Positions 5,372 to 6,029 of a stretch of 6,029 nucleotides of DNA are shown piece by piece. The notes below the pieces were generated by a model. It saw only the letters and a list, made by a program, of their open reading frames with translations. It did no database searches and had not been told where the DNA came from. The position numbers and the translations under genes were made by a program. The stretch comes from CAUZEO01 sp963578625 (GTDB lineage Bacteria > Verrucomicrobiota > Kiritimatiellia > SLOV01): assembly GCA_963578625.1 (NCBI GenBank), contig CAUZEO010000327.1, positions 1 to 6,029 on the forward strand, given 5' to 3'. The stretch's first letter is position 1; the number at the start of each line of letters is the position of its first letter.

Positions 5372-6029
5372 TCATTCCAGCGCTGACTTCATCGTCAAAA
5401 CATACGAGATGCGCTTTTTTACCTCGTCGACGTCGAAGGGCTTGCGGACGAAGGATGCGGGGCAGTCTTCTGCGGGAAAGTCAGGAATGCCTTCCACGCT
5501 GGGATCTCCGGAGGCGAAGATCACGTGCGTGCTCGGGGAGAAGGTCTGGAGTTCCTCGAAAACTCGAGTTCCTTTCATGTCACCAAGCTGAATATCAAGG
5601 AACGCCAAATCGAAGGTTCGCTTCCTCGCAAGGTCCAGCGCTTCCGCGCCGCTTCCCGCAAGGGCCACCTCGTAGCCGCTTTTTCGTAGAATTCGGGCCA
5701 TCAGGTTCCGCATGGAAACCTCGTCGTCAACGACCAGGATGGAGGTGAGCATTTTGGGTTCTTCCGGTTCGCGCACTTCTTCGGCCTGGAGGTCCTGGGC
5801 AGGTTGGACGAAACGATGCAGAATCCCTTCCGCTTTCAGGGTCGCGGAGAGAACGACGCGAACCAACTCCTCCTTTTCCATACCGACGCTGTCGTCGCAT
5901 GCGAGCTGCGCCTGACCTTTCATTGCCGCAAGCAGGTTGTTCAAGTCGTTCGCCAGGGCGGCAAACTGGTCCTCCAGATGCCGATGCCGGTTCAGCTCCG
6001 CTTCCAACTCATGTACTGTCTTGAAATTT
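5372..6029 (-). CDS. Degenerate histidine-kinase dimerisation domain fused to a receiver domain (5' end outside window)
   Basis: Signalling protein whose N-terminus lies beyond the right edge; the frame is open to base 6029. A TTG at 6007 is the only possible start codon inside the window and is unlikely, because the sequence upstream reads on as a charged helix (FKTVHELEAEL). Numbering from that TTG, residues 1-15 are a probable coiled-coil linker and 15-68 resemble the two-helix HisKA/DHp domain of hybrid kinases of the AHDFNNLL type. Here the motif is ANDLNNLL, with Asn20 in place of the phospho-acceptor His. A Glu/Pro-rich linker (69-87) leads directly to a complete receiver domain (89-205): acidic pair Asp94-Asp95, phosphorylation site Asp138 in LAFLDIQL, Ser166 in IFASGD, and Lys189 in VRKPF. 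No HATPase domain lies between them. The receiver should therefore accept phosphate from another kinase, with the DHp remnant perhaps used for dimerisation. A separate receiver-only product from the ATG at 5752 is possible but has only a weak upstream GGAAGAA. Domain calls are firm; the role is unknown. Confidence 0.85.
   Translation of the reverse strand, partial: NFKTVHELEAELNRHRHLEDQFAALANDLNNLLAAMKGQAQLACDDSVGMEKEELVRVVLSATLKAEGILHRFVQPAQDLQAEEVREPEEPKMLTSILVVDDEVSMRNLMARILRKSGYEVALAGSGAEALDLARKRTFDLAFLDIQLGDMKGTRVFEELQTFSPSTHVIFASGDPSVEGIPDFPAEDCPASFVRKPFDVDEVKKRISYVLTMKSALE

Noticed and set aside
5372..5752. Stand-alone response regulator starting at the ATG at 5752
   Set aside because: The frame is open and continuous with the DHp-like segment upstream and the ribosome-binding site is weak, so a fused protein is simpler; the internal start is mentioned only as an alternative.

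Overview
The window looks like an ordinary chromosomal stretch of a Gram-negative (LPS-making) bacterium with a moderately high GC content. The evidence for an outer membrane is direct: the Kdo-synthesis gene kdsA is followed by genes for the LPS-transport proteins LptC, LptA and LptB. A bifunctional HPr kinase/phosphorylase and an HPr with both the His and the Ser site follow directly. The sigma-54 gene (rpoN), hpf and ptsN, which in many Proteobacteria sit between lptB and the PTS-type genes, are absent. This layout, and the divergence of the proteins, suggest a lineage outside the best-known Proteobacteria (for example the PVC group or a related candidate phylum), but the sequence alone does not fix the phylum.

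Layout. Positions 1-3368 form one tightly packed plus-strand block: the 3' end of kdsA, an lptC/lptA reading frame, lptB, hprK and ptsH. Junctions are 4-base overlaps (ATGA at 249-252, GTGA at 3021-3024) or gaps of 3 and 22 bases, so this is very probably one operon. It joins envelope biogenesis (Kdo synthesis, then LPS extraction and the periplasmic bridge) with a carbon or energy signalling pair (HprK/HPr). A 149-base leader with several short palindromes separates this block from metK (SAM synthetase). An unrecognised HEAT-like protein gene follows metK after 19 bases. The last gene (5372 to the right edge) is on the minus strand, converges on the HEAT-like gene, and runs off the window. 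It encodes a degenerate histidine-kinase dimerisation segment joined directly to a receiver domain.

The most notable points are: (1) lptC and lptA lie in one uninterrupted frame although LptA keeps its own signal peptide, ribosome-binding site and tandem ATG codons, which suggests internal initiation or a recent loss of the lptC stop; (2) the minus-strand signalling protein has Asn where the phospho-acceptor His should be and has no ATPase domain before its receiver; (3) lptB is linked directly to hprK-ptsH without the sigma-54/nitrogen-PTS genes. I found no mobile element, CRISPR array, tRNA, rRNA or clear promoter. Most of the window is well-known housekeeping biology, and no wholly new system is visible.
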